Source: Pseudomonadota bacterium
GTDB taxonomy: Bacteria > Chloroflexota > UBA6077 > JAJPHF01
Length of the DNA stretch: 51,194 nucleotides
Assembly (NCBI GenBank): GCA_021325365.1
Contig: JAJPHF010000183.1
Location: 1-51,194 of the forward strand
Reading direction: 5' to 3'
Positions 8,426 to 16,345 of the stretch are shown here, in pieces (positions within the stretch are counted from its first letter, which is position 1; every line of letters starts with the position of its first letter). The notes under the pieces are model-generated. The model was given only the letters and a program-made list of their open reading frames with translations. It was not told the origin of the DNA and did no database searches. The translations under genes and the position numbers were made by a program.

Positions 8426-9136
8426 ATGACCGACGTACAGGTGCTCGACCGAGCGTACCAGATCGTCCTGCGTCGCCTGATGGACACGGGCCACGCGCCG
8501 CACTACGTCGAGCTGGCCCAGGCGCTCGGCTGCTCGGTCGAGGAGGGGCGCCAGGTGCTCCACGATCTCTTGCAGCATCCCGGCGTGCCCGGCTGGCTAC
8601 AGCCCGGCACCGACTACGTGGCGGGCTTCGCCCCACTCACGAACGTGCCCACGCAGTACCGTGTGGCGATCGACGGGGAGCCGGGCTGGTTCGGCCAGTG
8701 AGGCTTTGAAGCGCTGGCCGTGTGCTGGCTGTTCCCCGCCAAGACCATCCGCATCGAGGCGCCCTGCCTCGACTGCGGCGAGCCGATGGTCGTCGAGATG
8801 CGCGACGGCGCGCTGCTGCGGGCCGATCCGCCCACCATCGTCGGCCATCTGAACCAGCCCTGGGGCACGGGCGCAACCGCCGAGGAGCGCGCGTTCAGGT
8901 GAAGCGGCATGAACCTCTTCCGGTCGGAAGAGCACGCGCGCCGCTGGCAGGACTTCAACCCCGCCTCCGAGGACGGCTTCCTCGCTCTGCCTGACCTGAT
9001 CGAGCTGTTCGGCACCGAGAGTCGCCACCATTGGCTCGACGCCGACTACCTCTCGCGCTGGCTGCCTCAGCGTCCCCGTGAGCGCCGCGAGATCCTGGAG
9101 CGCCTCGGCAAAGGCCCCTTCTGGCTCGGCGGCTAA
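8426..9136 (+). CDS. Alkylmercury lyase (MerB)-like protein with two in-frame TGA codons (putative Sec)
   Basis: One frame of 236 residues runs from ATG 8426 (GAGAGGAG upstream) to TAA 9134-9136 if TGA 8699-8701 (residue 92) and TGA 8900-8902 (residue 159) are read through. Residues 1-80 resemble the MerB winged-helix part. WFGQ-U92-GFEAL aligns with WCALD of MerB (catalytic Cys96, Asp99; here U and E95). APCLDCGEP matches the SHCAATGAP region. AFR-U159-SGMNLF aligns with the SFCCHVHFF site (Cys159, within one residue). Upstream and downstream coding are of equal quality, with no frameshift. A hairpin of SECIS type follows the second TGA. MerB cleaves the C-Hg bond and protonates the product; activity here is unproven. 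The alternative is a doubly nonsense-mutated pseudogene, unlikely at exactly these codons. Confidence 0.8.
8711..8731 (+). promoter_or_regulatory. Possible SECIS element after first TGA of MerB-like gene
   Basis: A weak 5-pair stem (8715-8719 with 8727-8731, two of the pairs G-U) has a 7-nt loop starting with G at +19 after the TGA. Position and loop G fit a bacterial SECIS, but the stem is weak. An alternative GGCCAG/CTGGCC stem (8693-8698/8714-8719) would enclose the TGA. Confidence 0.35.
8915..8932 (+). promoter_or_regulatory. SECIS-like hairpin after second TGA of MerB-like gene
   Basis: A perfect 7-bp stem, CTCTTCC (8915-8921) with GGAAGAG (8926-8932), has loop GGTC at +20 to +23 after the TGA. 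Escherichia coli fdhF has a GGUC loop at essentially the same distance. The hairpin lies in coding sequence, as bacterial SECIS elements do. Confidence 0.75.
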
Positions 9137-9153
9137 GCATCTGGTACAGCTTG

Positions 9154-9198
9154 AGAACGGTAGGCGAATCTAGCGTTGCCAGACTCGCCTACCGTTCT
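9154..9198. terminator. Bidirectional hairpin between convergent genes
   Basis: A perfect 14-bp stem (9154-9167 with 9185-9198) has a 17-nt loop, 17 bp after the MerB-like stop and 45 bp before the convergent VOC stop. The U-tract is minimal. Its loop and the upstream GGCTAAGCA at the stop codon weakly resemble the structured repeats at 19402 and 44402. Confidence 0.6.
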
Positions 9199-9242
9199 TC
9201 ACAGCCAGTGTGGGCGCTACTCCACAGCCGGGGACCGAAGTA

Positions 9243-10013
9243 TCAGCGGCCGCCCAGGAGCGCGAAGCTGCCCCCCTGCGGGTCGATGCCCATCATCACG
9301 AACGCGCCGCCGGGCACCTCTTGCGGCCCGAACACGACCTGGCCGCCGGCCGCTTTCACGCGCTCGATCGCCGCCTCGATGCTGTCCACGCCGAAGTAGT
9401 AGTTCCAGTGCGCCACGGGCATCTCCGGCGGCTTGTTCATCATGCCGCCTATCATCTGCCCCCCGAGGCCGAACGTCTGATACACGCCCATCGGCCCCAT
9501 GTCCATCGCCTCCTCCTTCTGCCAGCCGAACAGCCCGGCATAGGAGGCGAAGACCGATGCCTGGTCGACCGCGTACAGCTCGTGCCAGCCGACGCGGCCG
9601 GCGCCTGGCTCCTGCGGCCGCGGGCCCTGGTCAGGATTGGCCGCCTTGAGGAGGCCCAGCACGGCGCCCTGAGGATCGGCCATGATGGCGAAGCGGCCGA
9701 CGTTCGGGATGTCGCGCGGCGGCACGTGGAGGGTGCCGCCGCTGGCGGTCACTTTGGCGGCCGCGGCGTCCACGTCGTCGACGGCGACGAAGCCGTTCCA
9801 GCTAGGCGGAGCGCCCGCCTGCCGCACGTCCTCGGGCTGGGCCATGAGGCCCGCGACCGGCGTCCCGCCCGCCTCGAACATCCAGTATTCCATGCCGGGC
9901 ATCTGGGAATCGCGGGCCTGCCAGCCGACGACCTGGGTGTAGAACGCTCGCGCGGCGGCGAGGTCGGTGGTCATCAGCTCGTACCAGACGAACCGCCCGT
10001 GGGTATCCGACAT
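9243..10013 (-). CDS. Two-domain VOC (glyoxalase/dioxygenase-fold) protein
   Basis: 256 residues built of two VOC modules, about 5-125 and 138-255. Each has the usual opening (FVWYELMTTDLAAARAFY; GWHELYAVDQASVFASY) and a C-terminal 'DPQG' block. Proteins of this arrangement include hydroxylase-like and 27-kDa antigen CFP30B-like members; the activity is unknown. AGGAGG precedes ATG 10013. It is convergent with the MerB-like gene. Confidence 0.9.
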   Translation of the reverse strand: MSDTHGRFVWYELMTTDLAAARAFYTQVVGWQARDSQMPGMEYWMFEAGGTPVAGLMAQPEDVRQAGAPPSWNGFVAVDDVDAAAAKVTASGGTLHVPPRDIPNVGRFAIMADPQGAVLGLLKAANPDQGPRPQEPGAGRVGWHELYAVDQASVFASYAGLFGWQKEEAMDMGPMGVYQTFGLGGQMIGGMMNKPPEMPVAHWNYYFGVDSIEAAIERVKAAGGQVVFGPQEVPGGAFVMMGIDPQGGSFALLGGR

Positions 10014-10324
10014 GTGCGCCTCCTAGTTACGTGCCTCCCGGCTGGCGGGCCAGCCTCTTGTGTCCCCCTACCGTGAGCAGGTCTTGTGCCGCTCACCAAG
10101 ACTATAGTACATATGTTCTATATACGCCTAGGCGGCGAGCATTACATTTCCATCACGGCTTCGGCGCTTTCGTCCGGGCTGCTCCGAGAGTGGGGGATCG
10201 AACTGGTTGGCGCCGGGAGCGCCAGCCGCTAGGAGGCGGACGGGCTGGCTGGTTGATCGCCGTAGGCCCCGAGGGATGCGCGCGGGCCGGAGCGCTGCTC
10301 TGTCATGGGGCGTGGGCAATGTCC
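10014..10324. promoter_or_regulatory. AT-rich upstream region of the VOC gene with palindromes
   Basis: No gene is evident in these 311 bp. The inverted repeat GTGAGC-N12-GCTCAC (10073-10096) is next to the palindrome ACTATAGT (10101-10108) and the near-palindrome AGTACATATGTTCT (10106-10119). On the minus strand ACTATAGT holds a TATAGT -10-like box, so the GTGAGC repeat would sit just downstream, as an operator might. Beyond 10130 nothing further is seen. Confidence 0.35.
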
Positions 10325-10852
10325 TCAATGGATGGGCTTGGATAGCTGATAGATTGACTCGGCCCACAGGCGGCCGTGGTCGTGATCGCTCCAACACTGC
10401 TCAAGCGAGATCGGGCCGTACACCGGAGTTCCCTCGTACTTGTACTCAAGATCGTCTTCCATCAAGAAGACTGTAGGTTCAAAGAAAAACAACGACTGCC
10501 CTATGAGCGAAGTGTCTAGCGCGTTCTCAAGAACCTGCGAGATATCTGCTCTCACTGCTATCGGAAATCGCACACGGGGTGAATGGCAATGTGGAAAGCC
10601 AGGCGATTCGTCTGAAAACTCTAGAAATGGTAGACTAGTAGAATATCCGTGTCCATTGTCAACCATAATATGAAGTCCGAACGCATGATAGGAGAGTCTC
10701 AAGCAGCGCCATAAATCGGGCAGATAGCACGCATAGTTCTGGCCGTCCGGCCCCTCGTATGAAGGTTCAACGATCGCGGTAGTCGTGCGAAGCGCACCCA
10801 GGAAGGCATTAACCGAGATGCTTGGCTCCAGCACAACGACAGTAACGATCAT
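10325..10852 (-). CDS. Hypothetical protein of lower G+C
   Basis: 175 residues from ATG 10852 (GGAG 10 nt upstream); GTG 10858 is an alternative. I do not recognise the family. The protein is globular, rich in aromatics (GQSLFFFEPTVFLMEDD; LSYHAFGLHIMVDNGHGY) and acidic at its end, with no signal peptide. The DNA is near 50% G+C and uses A/T-ending codons, unlike every neighbour. This suggests recent transfer. Small acidic lone genes like this can be immunity or phage-related proteins, but nothing here proves that. Confidence 0.7.
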   Translation of the reverse strand: MIVTVVVLEPSISVNAFLGALRTTTAIVEPSYEGPDGQNYACYLPDLWRCLRLSYHAFGLHIMVDNGHGYSTSLPFLEFSDESPGFPHCHSPRVRFPIAVRADISQVLENALDTSLIGQSLFFFEPTVFLMEDDLEYKYEGTPVYGPISLEQCWSDHDHGRLWAESIYQLSKPIH

Positions 10853-11095
10853 GCTCACTCATCTCCACAATGCCCGTACCGTGAATCCCCCACTGGCCAC
10901 TGCATAGGGCCGGGGCCACGCCGACGCGCTGCATCGAGTCGTCGTGAATGCTCATTATCGCGTCTCCTACAGCACTCTTCATGGCGATCGACTATCCAAG
11001 CGGCGCCGGGGTTGCGGCCTCGACGGCCGCCGCGAGCGACAAGCAACCCGCCCTACGGACGTTGGGCACCACCGACTCGGCATACCCAGCGCCGC

Positions 11096-12781
11096 TCAAT
11101 CCGGCAGCGGCACGCCGCCGTCGAGCACCACGTCGAGCAGGTACGGCCCGTCGGCGTGGGCGAGGGCTTCGCGGAGGGCGGGGGCGAGGTCGGCGGGGCG
11201 CTCGACGCGGCGCGCGGGCACGCCCATCGCGTCGGCCAGGCGGTCGAAGCGCAAGGGCGGCTCGTTCAGGTCTATCTCCACGAAGCGGCGGCCCTTTGCC
11301 GCCTTGCCCAGGTACTCCACCATGTTCAGCTTCAGGATGCGGTAGCTCGCGTTGCTGAGCATCACGAACGTGGCGGGAATGCGGTGGTGCGCGGCGGTCC
11401 ACAGCGCCGTGATGCTGTACATCGCCGCGCCGTCCGAGCAGACGCCCACGACCTTGCGATCGGGGCAGGCGAGCTGCGCGCCCAGCGTGCCGGGCAGGCC
11501 CGGACCAATGCCGCCGCCGCGGCCGTTCAGCAGCTGCCCCGGGGCGCTGGGCTGGAGCGCGTTCACGAGGTGGCCCTGGTTGGTGATCGCCTCCGAGAAC
11601 ACCAGCGCGTTCGCGGGCAGCGCGTCGCGCAGCTCGGCCATCAGCCGCGCCGCCGCGATCGGCTCGTCGTCCCAGTGCGCGCGCACGTAGTCGCGGTAGC
11701 GCGCGCGGGTTGCGGCCGTGCGCTCGGCCAGCGCCGCCGCCCGCTGCTCAGCGGCCTGCGCGTACGCAGCGGTGCGCCCGGCCCGCACCAGCTCGGCCAG
11801 CTCCACGAGCGCGGCCTTCGGATCGGCGATCATCGCCACGTCGGCAGGAATGTTCTTGTTCAGCTCCCAGGAGAGCAGGTCGATCTGGATCAGCTTCGTG
11901 CCCGGCGGGAGGATCGGCTCGACCTTGGGGAAGATGATCTGGAACAGCGGCGCGCCCACGCACAGCAGCACGTCGCAGTCGGCCAGGGTGGCCTCGAGCT
12001 GGCGCGAGTCGCCGGCGAACGGGAAGGCGCCGAGGTACTGTGGGTGGGCGGCCGGCACGTTGAAGTCGGAAGCATAGTTCTCGAACACGGTCGCGCCGGT
12101 TAGCTCGGCCAGCGCCACCAGCTCGGCCTGCGCGCCGCTGAGCGCCACGCGGTCGCCGGCCACGATCATCGGGTGGTGCGCGCTCAGCAGCAGCGCGGCC
12201 GCCTCGGCGAGCGCCGCGGCGTCGGGGCGGGTGCGCCAGCGCGTGTAGCTGGTCGGCCGAATCGTGACGTCGGCCTCCTGGTCGAGCACGTCCATCGGCA
12301 GGCTGAGGAAGACGGGCCCCTGCGGCGGCTCGGCGGCGACCTTGAAGGCCCGTCGCACGGCTTGCGGCAGGTCGTGGGCGTGCTCGACCTGGTACGCCCA
12401 CTTGCAGAGCGGCCGCGCCATCTCGACGAGCGGGCCGCTCAGGTGCGGCTCCTGGAACAGCGTGCGGCTCTCCGACTGCCCGGCGTAGACGACCAGCGGC
12501 GACTGGCCCACCTTCGCGTTGTGGATCATGCCCAGGCCGTTGCCCAGCCCCGGCGCGATGTGCAGCTCCACGAACGCCGGCCGGCGCGTCAGCCGCGCAT
12601 AGGCGTCGGCCATCGACACGGCCACGCCCTCGTGCAGGGCGAGGACGAACTGGAGCTGCGGGTAGTCTTGCAGCACGTCCATGAACGGCTGCTCGGTCGT
12701 GCCCGGATTGCCGAAGATGTGGCGCGTGCCGTCGGCGACGAGCTGCTCCATGAGCGCGCGCTTGCCGGTCATGCGGGGCAT
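11096..12781 (-). CDS. Thiamine-diphosphate enzyme, benzoylformate decarboxylase-like
   Basis: 561 residues with the three-domain layout of the acetolactate synthase/benzoylformate decarboxylase family. The N-terminal domain has the conserved ThDP-activating Glu in HEGVAVSMADAY (E51). The C-terminal domain has the cofactor motif SDGA at 449-452 (normally GDG) with its Asn at 477. The opening GTRHIFGNPGTTEQPF is typical of the decarboxylase branch. AAGGAGG precedes ATG 12781. It follows the binding protein gene by 22 bp, so the two are probably co-transcribed and may act on an imported 2-oxo acid. Substrate is inferred only. Confidence 0.88.
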   Translation of the reverse strand: MPRMTGKRALMEQLVADGTRHIFGNPGTTEQPFMDVLQDYPQLQFVLALHEGVAVSMADAYARLTRRPAFVELHIAPGLGNGLGMIHNAKVGQSPLVVYAGQSESRTLFQEPHLSGPLVEMARPLCKWAYQVEHAHDLPQAVRRAFKVAAEPPQGPVFLSLPMDVLDQEADVTIRPTSYTRWRTRPDAAALAEAAALLLSAHHPMIVAGDRVALSGAQAELVALAELTGATVFENYASDFNVPAAHPQYLGAFPFAGDSRQLEATLADCDVLLCVGAPLFQIIFPKVEPILPPGTKLIQIDLLSWELNKNIPADVAMIADPKAALVELAELVRAGRTAAYAQAAEQRAAALAERTAATRARYRDYVRAHWDDEPIAAARLMAELRDALPANALVFSEAITNQGHLVNALQPSAPGQLLNGRGGGIGPGLPGTLGAQLACPDRKVVGVCSDGAAMYSITALWTAAHHRIPATFVMLSNASYRILKLNMVEYLGKAAKGRRFVEIDLNEPPLRFDRLADAMGVPARRVERPADLAPALREALAHADGPYLLDVVLDGGVPLPD

Positions 12782-12803
12782 GGCGGCCTCCTTGGAAACC
12801 GGC

Positions 12804-13973
12804 TCACCGCGGCGGCTGGTACTCGCCGATGTCGCGGATGGCGGCTTGCCGGTACTGGTCGTCGTAGGCCTGGCTCAGGTCCACCGGCTCGCGCAGCAGC
12901 CCTAGCTCGTAGAACAGTTGGGCATCGCTGTCGACCGACGCGCGCCGCAGCAGGCCGTTCGGGTCGGTCCAGCCGTAGGGGATGCGGCGGTAGACGGCCG
13001 GGTCCTTGAGTGCCGTCTCCTTCACCATGATGTCGATGATGGCGTCCTCGTCGACGCCGTACTCGAAGGCGTTCATGTAATCGCGCACGCCCTTCAGGTA
13101 CCCGACCATGATCCGCTCGCCCACGCGCGGCCCCAGGCGGTCGATGCCGCCCCAGTACATCATGAACAGCGTCTGCGCGTCCGGGTTCATCTCCTCCTGC
13201 GTGGCCAACAGGTGCGTAATGCCCCGGTCGAGGCCGGTGCTCAGCACCGGCTGCGCCTGGATGCCCGCGTCGATAGCGCCGTTGCTCATCGCCACCAGCT
13301 GGTCGGGGTAGACCATGCGGTCGACCGGCACGCTGGCCGGGTCGACGCCGTTGTGCCGCAGCCAGGTCACGAGCAGGGCGTGCGCGCTGCTGCCCGCGCC
13401 GGCGATCAGGTACACCGTGCGGCCCACGAGGTCCTTCGCCTCGCGCACGGCGCCGCTGTCCCACAGGTCCTTGCGGACGACCAGCGAGTTCTGCCCCGTG
13501 GACTTCTCCGTCTTGCCCGAGCCGACCATGCCCGCCACGATCTTCAGGTCGGTGCGGCGGTTGAGCGCGTTCAGGCAGCCGAGCGTGGCGCCGCAGGAGC
13601 CGACGTGCAGCTGCCCCTGGGTGAGCGCCGGCACCTGCTCCTGGGTGTTCGTCGTGTTCACCAGCTCGACGTCGAGCCCCAGCTCGCTAAAGTAACCGCG
13701 CTCCTGCGCGATGAAGAACGGCCCGTAGGCGCTGACGGGACTGGTGCCGATCTTCACCGCCACGCGCGGCGTCGTGGGCAAGGGGTCCTGGGCTGCCGGC
13801 GCGGCGCCGCTGGCGGCCGGGGCGGTGGCGGCGGCGCCCGCCGTCGCCGGCTGCTCGGCGCTCGGCGCGGTCGGCGGGCGAGATGGCGGCGCGGCGGCCG
13901 GCGCGCAGGCGCTGGCGAGGAGCAGCGCGGCTAACCACCAGCCTATCCGCAGTGGCATGTGACGATGGCCCAT
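12804..13973 (-). CDS. ABC transporter substrate-binding lipoprotein, NMT1/SsuA-like
   Basis: 389 residues. The signal peptide ends in lipobox LASAC with Cys23, then an Ala/Pro-rich linker to about 68. The binding fold starts at VAVKIGTSPVSAYGPFFIAQ and includes ERGYFSELGLDVELV and DLVGRTVYLIAGAGSS. I chose ATG 13973, preceded by GGGAGGAAGAGG, over the longer frame. First gene of a two-gene unit with the ThDP enzyme; no transport core gene nearby. Ligand unknown. Confidence 0.9.
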   Translation of the reverse strand: MGHRHMPLRIGWWLAALLLASACAPAAAPPSRPPTAPSAEQPATAGAAATAPAASGAAPAAQDPLPTTPRVAVKIGTSPVSAYGPFFIAQERGYFSELGLDVELVNTTNTQEQVPALTQGQLHVGSCGATLGCLNALNRRTDLKIVAGMVGSGKTEKSTGQNSLVVRKDLWDSGAVREAKDLVGRTVYLIAGAGSSAHALLVTWLRHNGVDPASVPVDRMVYPDQLVAMSNGAIDAGIQAQPVLSTGLDRGITHLLATQEEMNPDAQTLFMMYWGGIDRLGPRVGERIMVGYLKGVRDYMNAFEYGVDEDAIIDIMVKETALKDPAVYRRIPYGWTDPNGLLRRASVDSDAQLFYELGLLREPVDLSQAYDDQYRQAAIRDIGEYQPPR

Positions 13974-14163
13974 CCGAACCTCTTCCTCCCATGCGCCCGC
14001 TACGGCCTCGCGCGCGGCAGTTCTCCCGTCGATGGCACGCGGCGTAGCGTCCGCTATCATAACAGCGTTTGGTGGCCGGGGCACGCCTGGGCCACTGCCC
14101 GCACGCTTCGGGAATCCGGGTGCCCATCGGCCGAACTGGCGACGATACCCGTGGGGGAAGCAG

Positions 14164-15303
14164 ATGCCACGCCTGAGTCTCGTTCCCGGCGAAGTGGTCG
14201 AAGGCTGGGGCGACGCCGAGATCGCGGCCTATTACCTCGACTCGTACCGCCACGGCACGCCCCCGCCCACGTCGTTGGCGATGGAATCGCACGCGCCCGA
14301 GGCCATGCGCGCCTGGTGCCGCTTCTGGTGGGACAGCTTCCACCGTGGCCTCGTGCCGCACGCCTGGAAGGAGCAGCTCCGGGTTCATATCGCCCGCCAG
14401 GCGCGCTGCGTCTACTGAGCGACCAATCGCTCTGCCTCGGCGAGGCAGGAAGGGCTCACGGAGGCACAGCTCGACGCCGCGACGGCTGGCCATGGCGACT
14501 CCCCTCGCCTGGCGGCCGCGCTGGCCTTCGCCGACGCGCTGGCCACGCGCCCGGGCGAGCTGGGGCTGCGCGAGTGGACGGCGCTGCGCGACCTGTTCAC
14601 CCCGCCCGAGCTGGTCGAGGTCGTCGCCTTCTGCGCCTGGCAGTATGGCGGGCCGCGTATGCTGCGCTCCTGGCACAGCGAGGACTACAAGCGCGGCGAG
14701 CGCCCCGACCTGGCGCACTTGCCCGTCCGCCTGGCCTACGCGACGCAACCGCACGGGGCGCCGGCCTGGCCCCCGCGCGCGTGCCCGCCGCCCGACGCGG
14801 TCCTGACGCGCGCCGAGCAGCTCGGCTCCCCGCCGCTGGCTTGGGCGCGGTTTCTCGCCGTCCGTCCGGACCTGCTGGCCGACTGGACTGACCTGTACTG
14901 GACCACCGTCCACGGCGAGCCGCTGGGCCGCCGCCTGGGGCAGCTCGTGCGCGTCTACCTGAGCCTGCTGCTGGGGTGTCCGGCGTGGGCGCCGCCCGAC
15001 TCCGCCGCCGTGCGCGAGGCGGGGCTGACGCCCGCGGACGTCGCCGCGCTGGCTCGCGGCGATACCGCGTGGCTCACGCCGCGGGAACAGGCGGCGCTGG
15101 CCTACGCCCGCGAGGTGGTAGCCGACACGGACGTGCCGGACGATGTCTTTGCGCAGGTCGCGGCGGCGCTGAGCGAGGCGGAGATCGTCGCGCTCGGCTT
15201 CGCGGTCGCCGTGCAGAACGGCGCGCTGCGCGTCTTCCGGTCCATGCAGGATGCGGGCGTGGGCCTGTCCGAGGACGCGGAGGCCGGCTCAGTCGTGCCC
15301 TGA
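14164..15303 (+). CDS. Carboxymuconolactone decarboxylase/AhpD-like protein with in-frame TGA (putative CxxU)
   Basis: One frame of 379 residues if TGA 14416-14418 (residue 85) is read through. ATG 14164 follows GGGGGAAG. Residues 47-95 carry the AhpD/CMD signature: VPHAWKEQLRVHIARQ, then C82-V-Y-U85 where the family has CxxC, then ATNRS. So TGA replaces the second redox Cys. A second CMD-like domain lies at about 215-365; there the pair is degenerate (CPAW). The frame continues cleanly for 294 codons, and a strong SECIS-type hairpin lies at +14 to +31. AhpD-type proteins use the pair in thiol peroxidase chemistry. AhpD-like selenoproteins are a known class, which supports this reading. Divergent from the binding-protein gene. 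Confidence 0.85.
14431..14449 (+). promoter_or_regulatory. SECIS-like hairpin in the AhpD-like gene
   Basis: A stem of seven Watson-Crick pairs plus one G-U (14431-14438 with 14442-14449) has loop GGC at +21 to +23 after the TGA. The GG at the loop start and the distance match bacterial SECIS rules and the hairpin at 8915-8932. Confidence 0.75.
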
Positions 15304-15516
15304 ACGGGGGGGCAGCGTGGACCCCTTCGAGTCGGGCTGGCACGCCGAAGATCAGGGCTGCCGCGCCCCACTTAGCTCGAGGCGATAGCTCTCCAGCATG
15401 GCAATGGCCGCCGCCGGGGCCCGCGGCCTGCCAACAATACAGGCAGCGGCGGGAGCGGTGGGGGTAGACTGCCCCGTGGTCGGCTCCGAGCGCGACCACG
15501 GAAGGAGAGGGACGCA

Positions 15517-16158
15517 ATGCAACGACTTCGCGTGTGGGCCTGTCGGACGCTGGGCCTGGCGGCCTTGCTGCTGCTGGCTGCGGGACCGCTGGCCGTCACG
15601 GCGGGCGCCCAGGTGCCGCCCGGGTTCGGCGGCTGGCCGGGCATGGGCTATCCGGGCATGGGGAGCTTCCCCGGCGCGGGCATGGTCCCGGACCCGAGCT
15701 ACTACTACGGCGTGGCTGGCTTGAACGGCTTCGGCGGCTTTCCCCCGTTCGGCATGTTCCCCGGGATGGGCAGCTACTACGGCATGAACGCCGGATCGCC
15801 CTTTGGCGGCCCGCCCGGCTTCCCCGGCGGGCCTGGCTTCCCCGCCTTCGGCGGCAACCCGAACGCCGCCGCGAGCGGCAACGCGAACGCCGCCGCGAAC
15901 GCGACGCAGAACCTGCGCTTGACGATCGCCGACGACTACTTCCTGCCCGCCGAGATCTCCGTGCCCGCCGGCACGGAGGTGACGTGGCTGAACACGGGCA
16001 GCGAGCGCCACACCACCACCGCCAGCGGGCTGTGGGACTCGGGCACTATCGAGCCGGGCGCGCGCTGGTCGGCGGTCTACCGCGTGCCGGGAAGCTACGA
16101 CTACGCCTGCACCATCCATCCCGAGATGCACGGGCGGCTGACGGTCACGGCGTCGTAG
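15517..16158 (+). CDS. Secreted plastocyanin-like cupredoxin with Gly/Pro/Met-rich linker
   Basis: 213 residues. A signal peptide (about 1-31, ending AGA) precedes a 100-residue Gly/Pro/Phe/Met-rich segment with repeated PGMG and GFPG, then an Ala/Asn spacer. The C-terminal cupredoxin domain (133-213) has type-1 copper ligands H165, C198, H201 and M204 in YACTIHPEMHG. Such proteins shuttle electrons outside the membrane. The Met-rich linker could also bind copper; this is inference. GGAAGGAGAGG precedes ATG. A large hairpin follows the stop. Confidence 0.93.
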   Translation: MQRLRVWACRTLGLAALLLLAAGPLAVTAGAQVPPGFGGWPGMGYPGMGSFPGAGMVPDPSYYYGVAGLNGFGGFPPFGMFPGMGSYYGMNAGSPFGGPPGFPGGPGFPAFGGNPNAAASGNANAAANATQNLRLTIADDYFLPAEISVPAGTEVTWLNTGSERHTTTASGLWDSGTIEPGARWSAVYRVPGSYDYACTIHPEMHGRLTVTAS

Positions 16159-16173
16159 GCGGCCGGGCGCACG

Positions 16174-16234
16174 CGCGACGGCCCCACGGGGGCGGCCGGC
16201 TCCGGCGCGGGGCCGCCCCCGTGGGGCCGTCGCG
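16174..16234. terminator. 24-bp perfect hairpin between convergent genes
   Basis: 16174-16197 pairs perfectly with 16211-16234, with a 13-nt loop. It lies 15 bp after the cupredoxin stop and 111 bp before the convergent stop at 16346. There is no U-tract on either side, so it may be a U-independent terminator or an RNA stabiliser. Confidence 0.65.
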
Positions 16235-16345
16235 ATCGTGCCGCCAGCGTCGTGCGTCGCGAGCAGGTAGGTCTGCTCGCGGGCCGGCGCTCGTTCTCGG
16301 CGGCCGGTCGCTTCGCGATAGACCGTGGGGTGCGCGGCCCGTCGA

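Noticed and set aside
8720..8902. Separate short gene after the first TGA of the MerB-like gene
   Set aside because: No ribosome site, same frame as the flanking parts, and it contains the middle of a single MerB-like domain.
10180..10240. tRNA or tRNA-like attachment site (ATCGAAC on the plus strand)
   Set aside because: The T-arm stem does not pair and no acceptor or anticodon stem is found.
14659..15303. Independent CMD gene starting at ATG 14659
   Set aside because: The frame is continuous back to 14164 through one TGA at a CxxC position, with no ribosome site at 14659.
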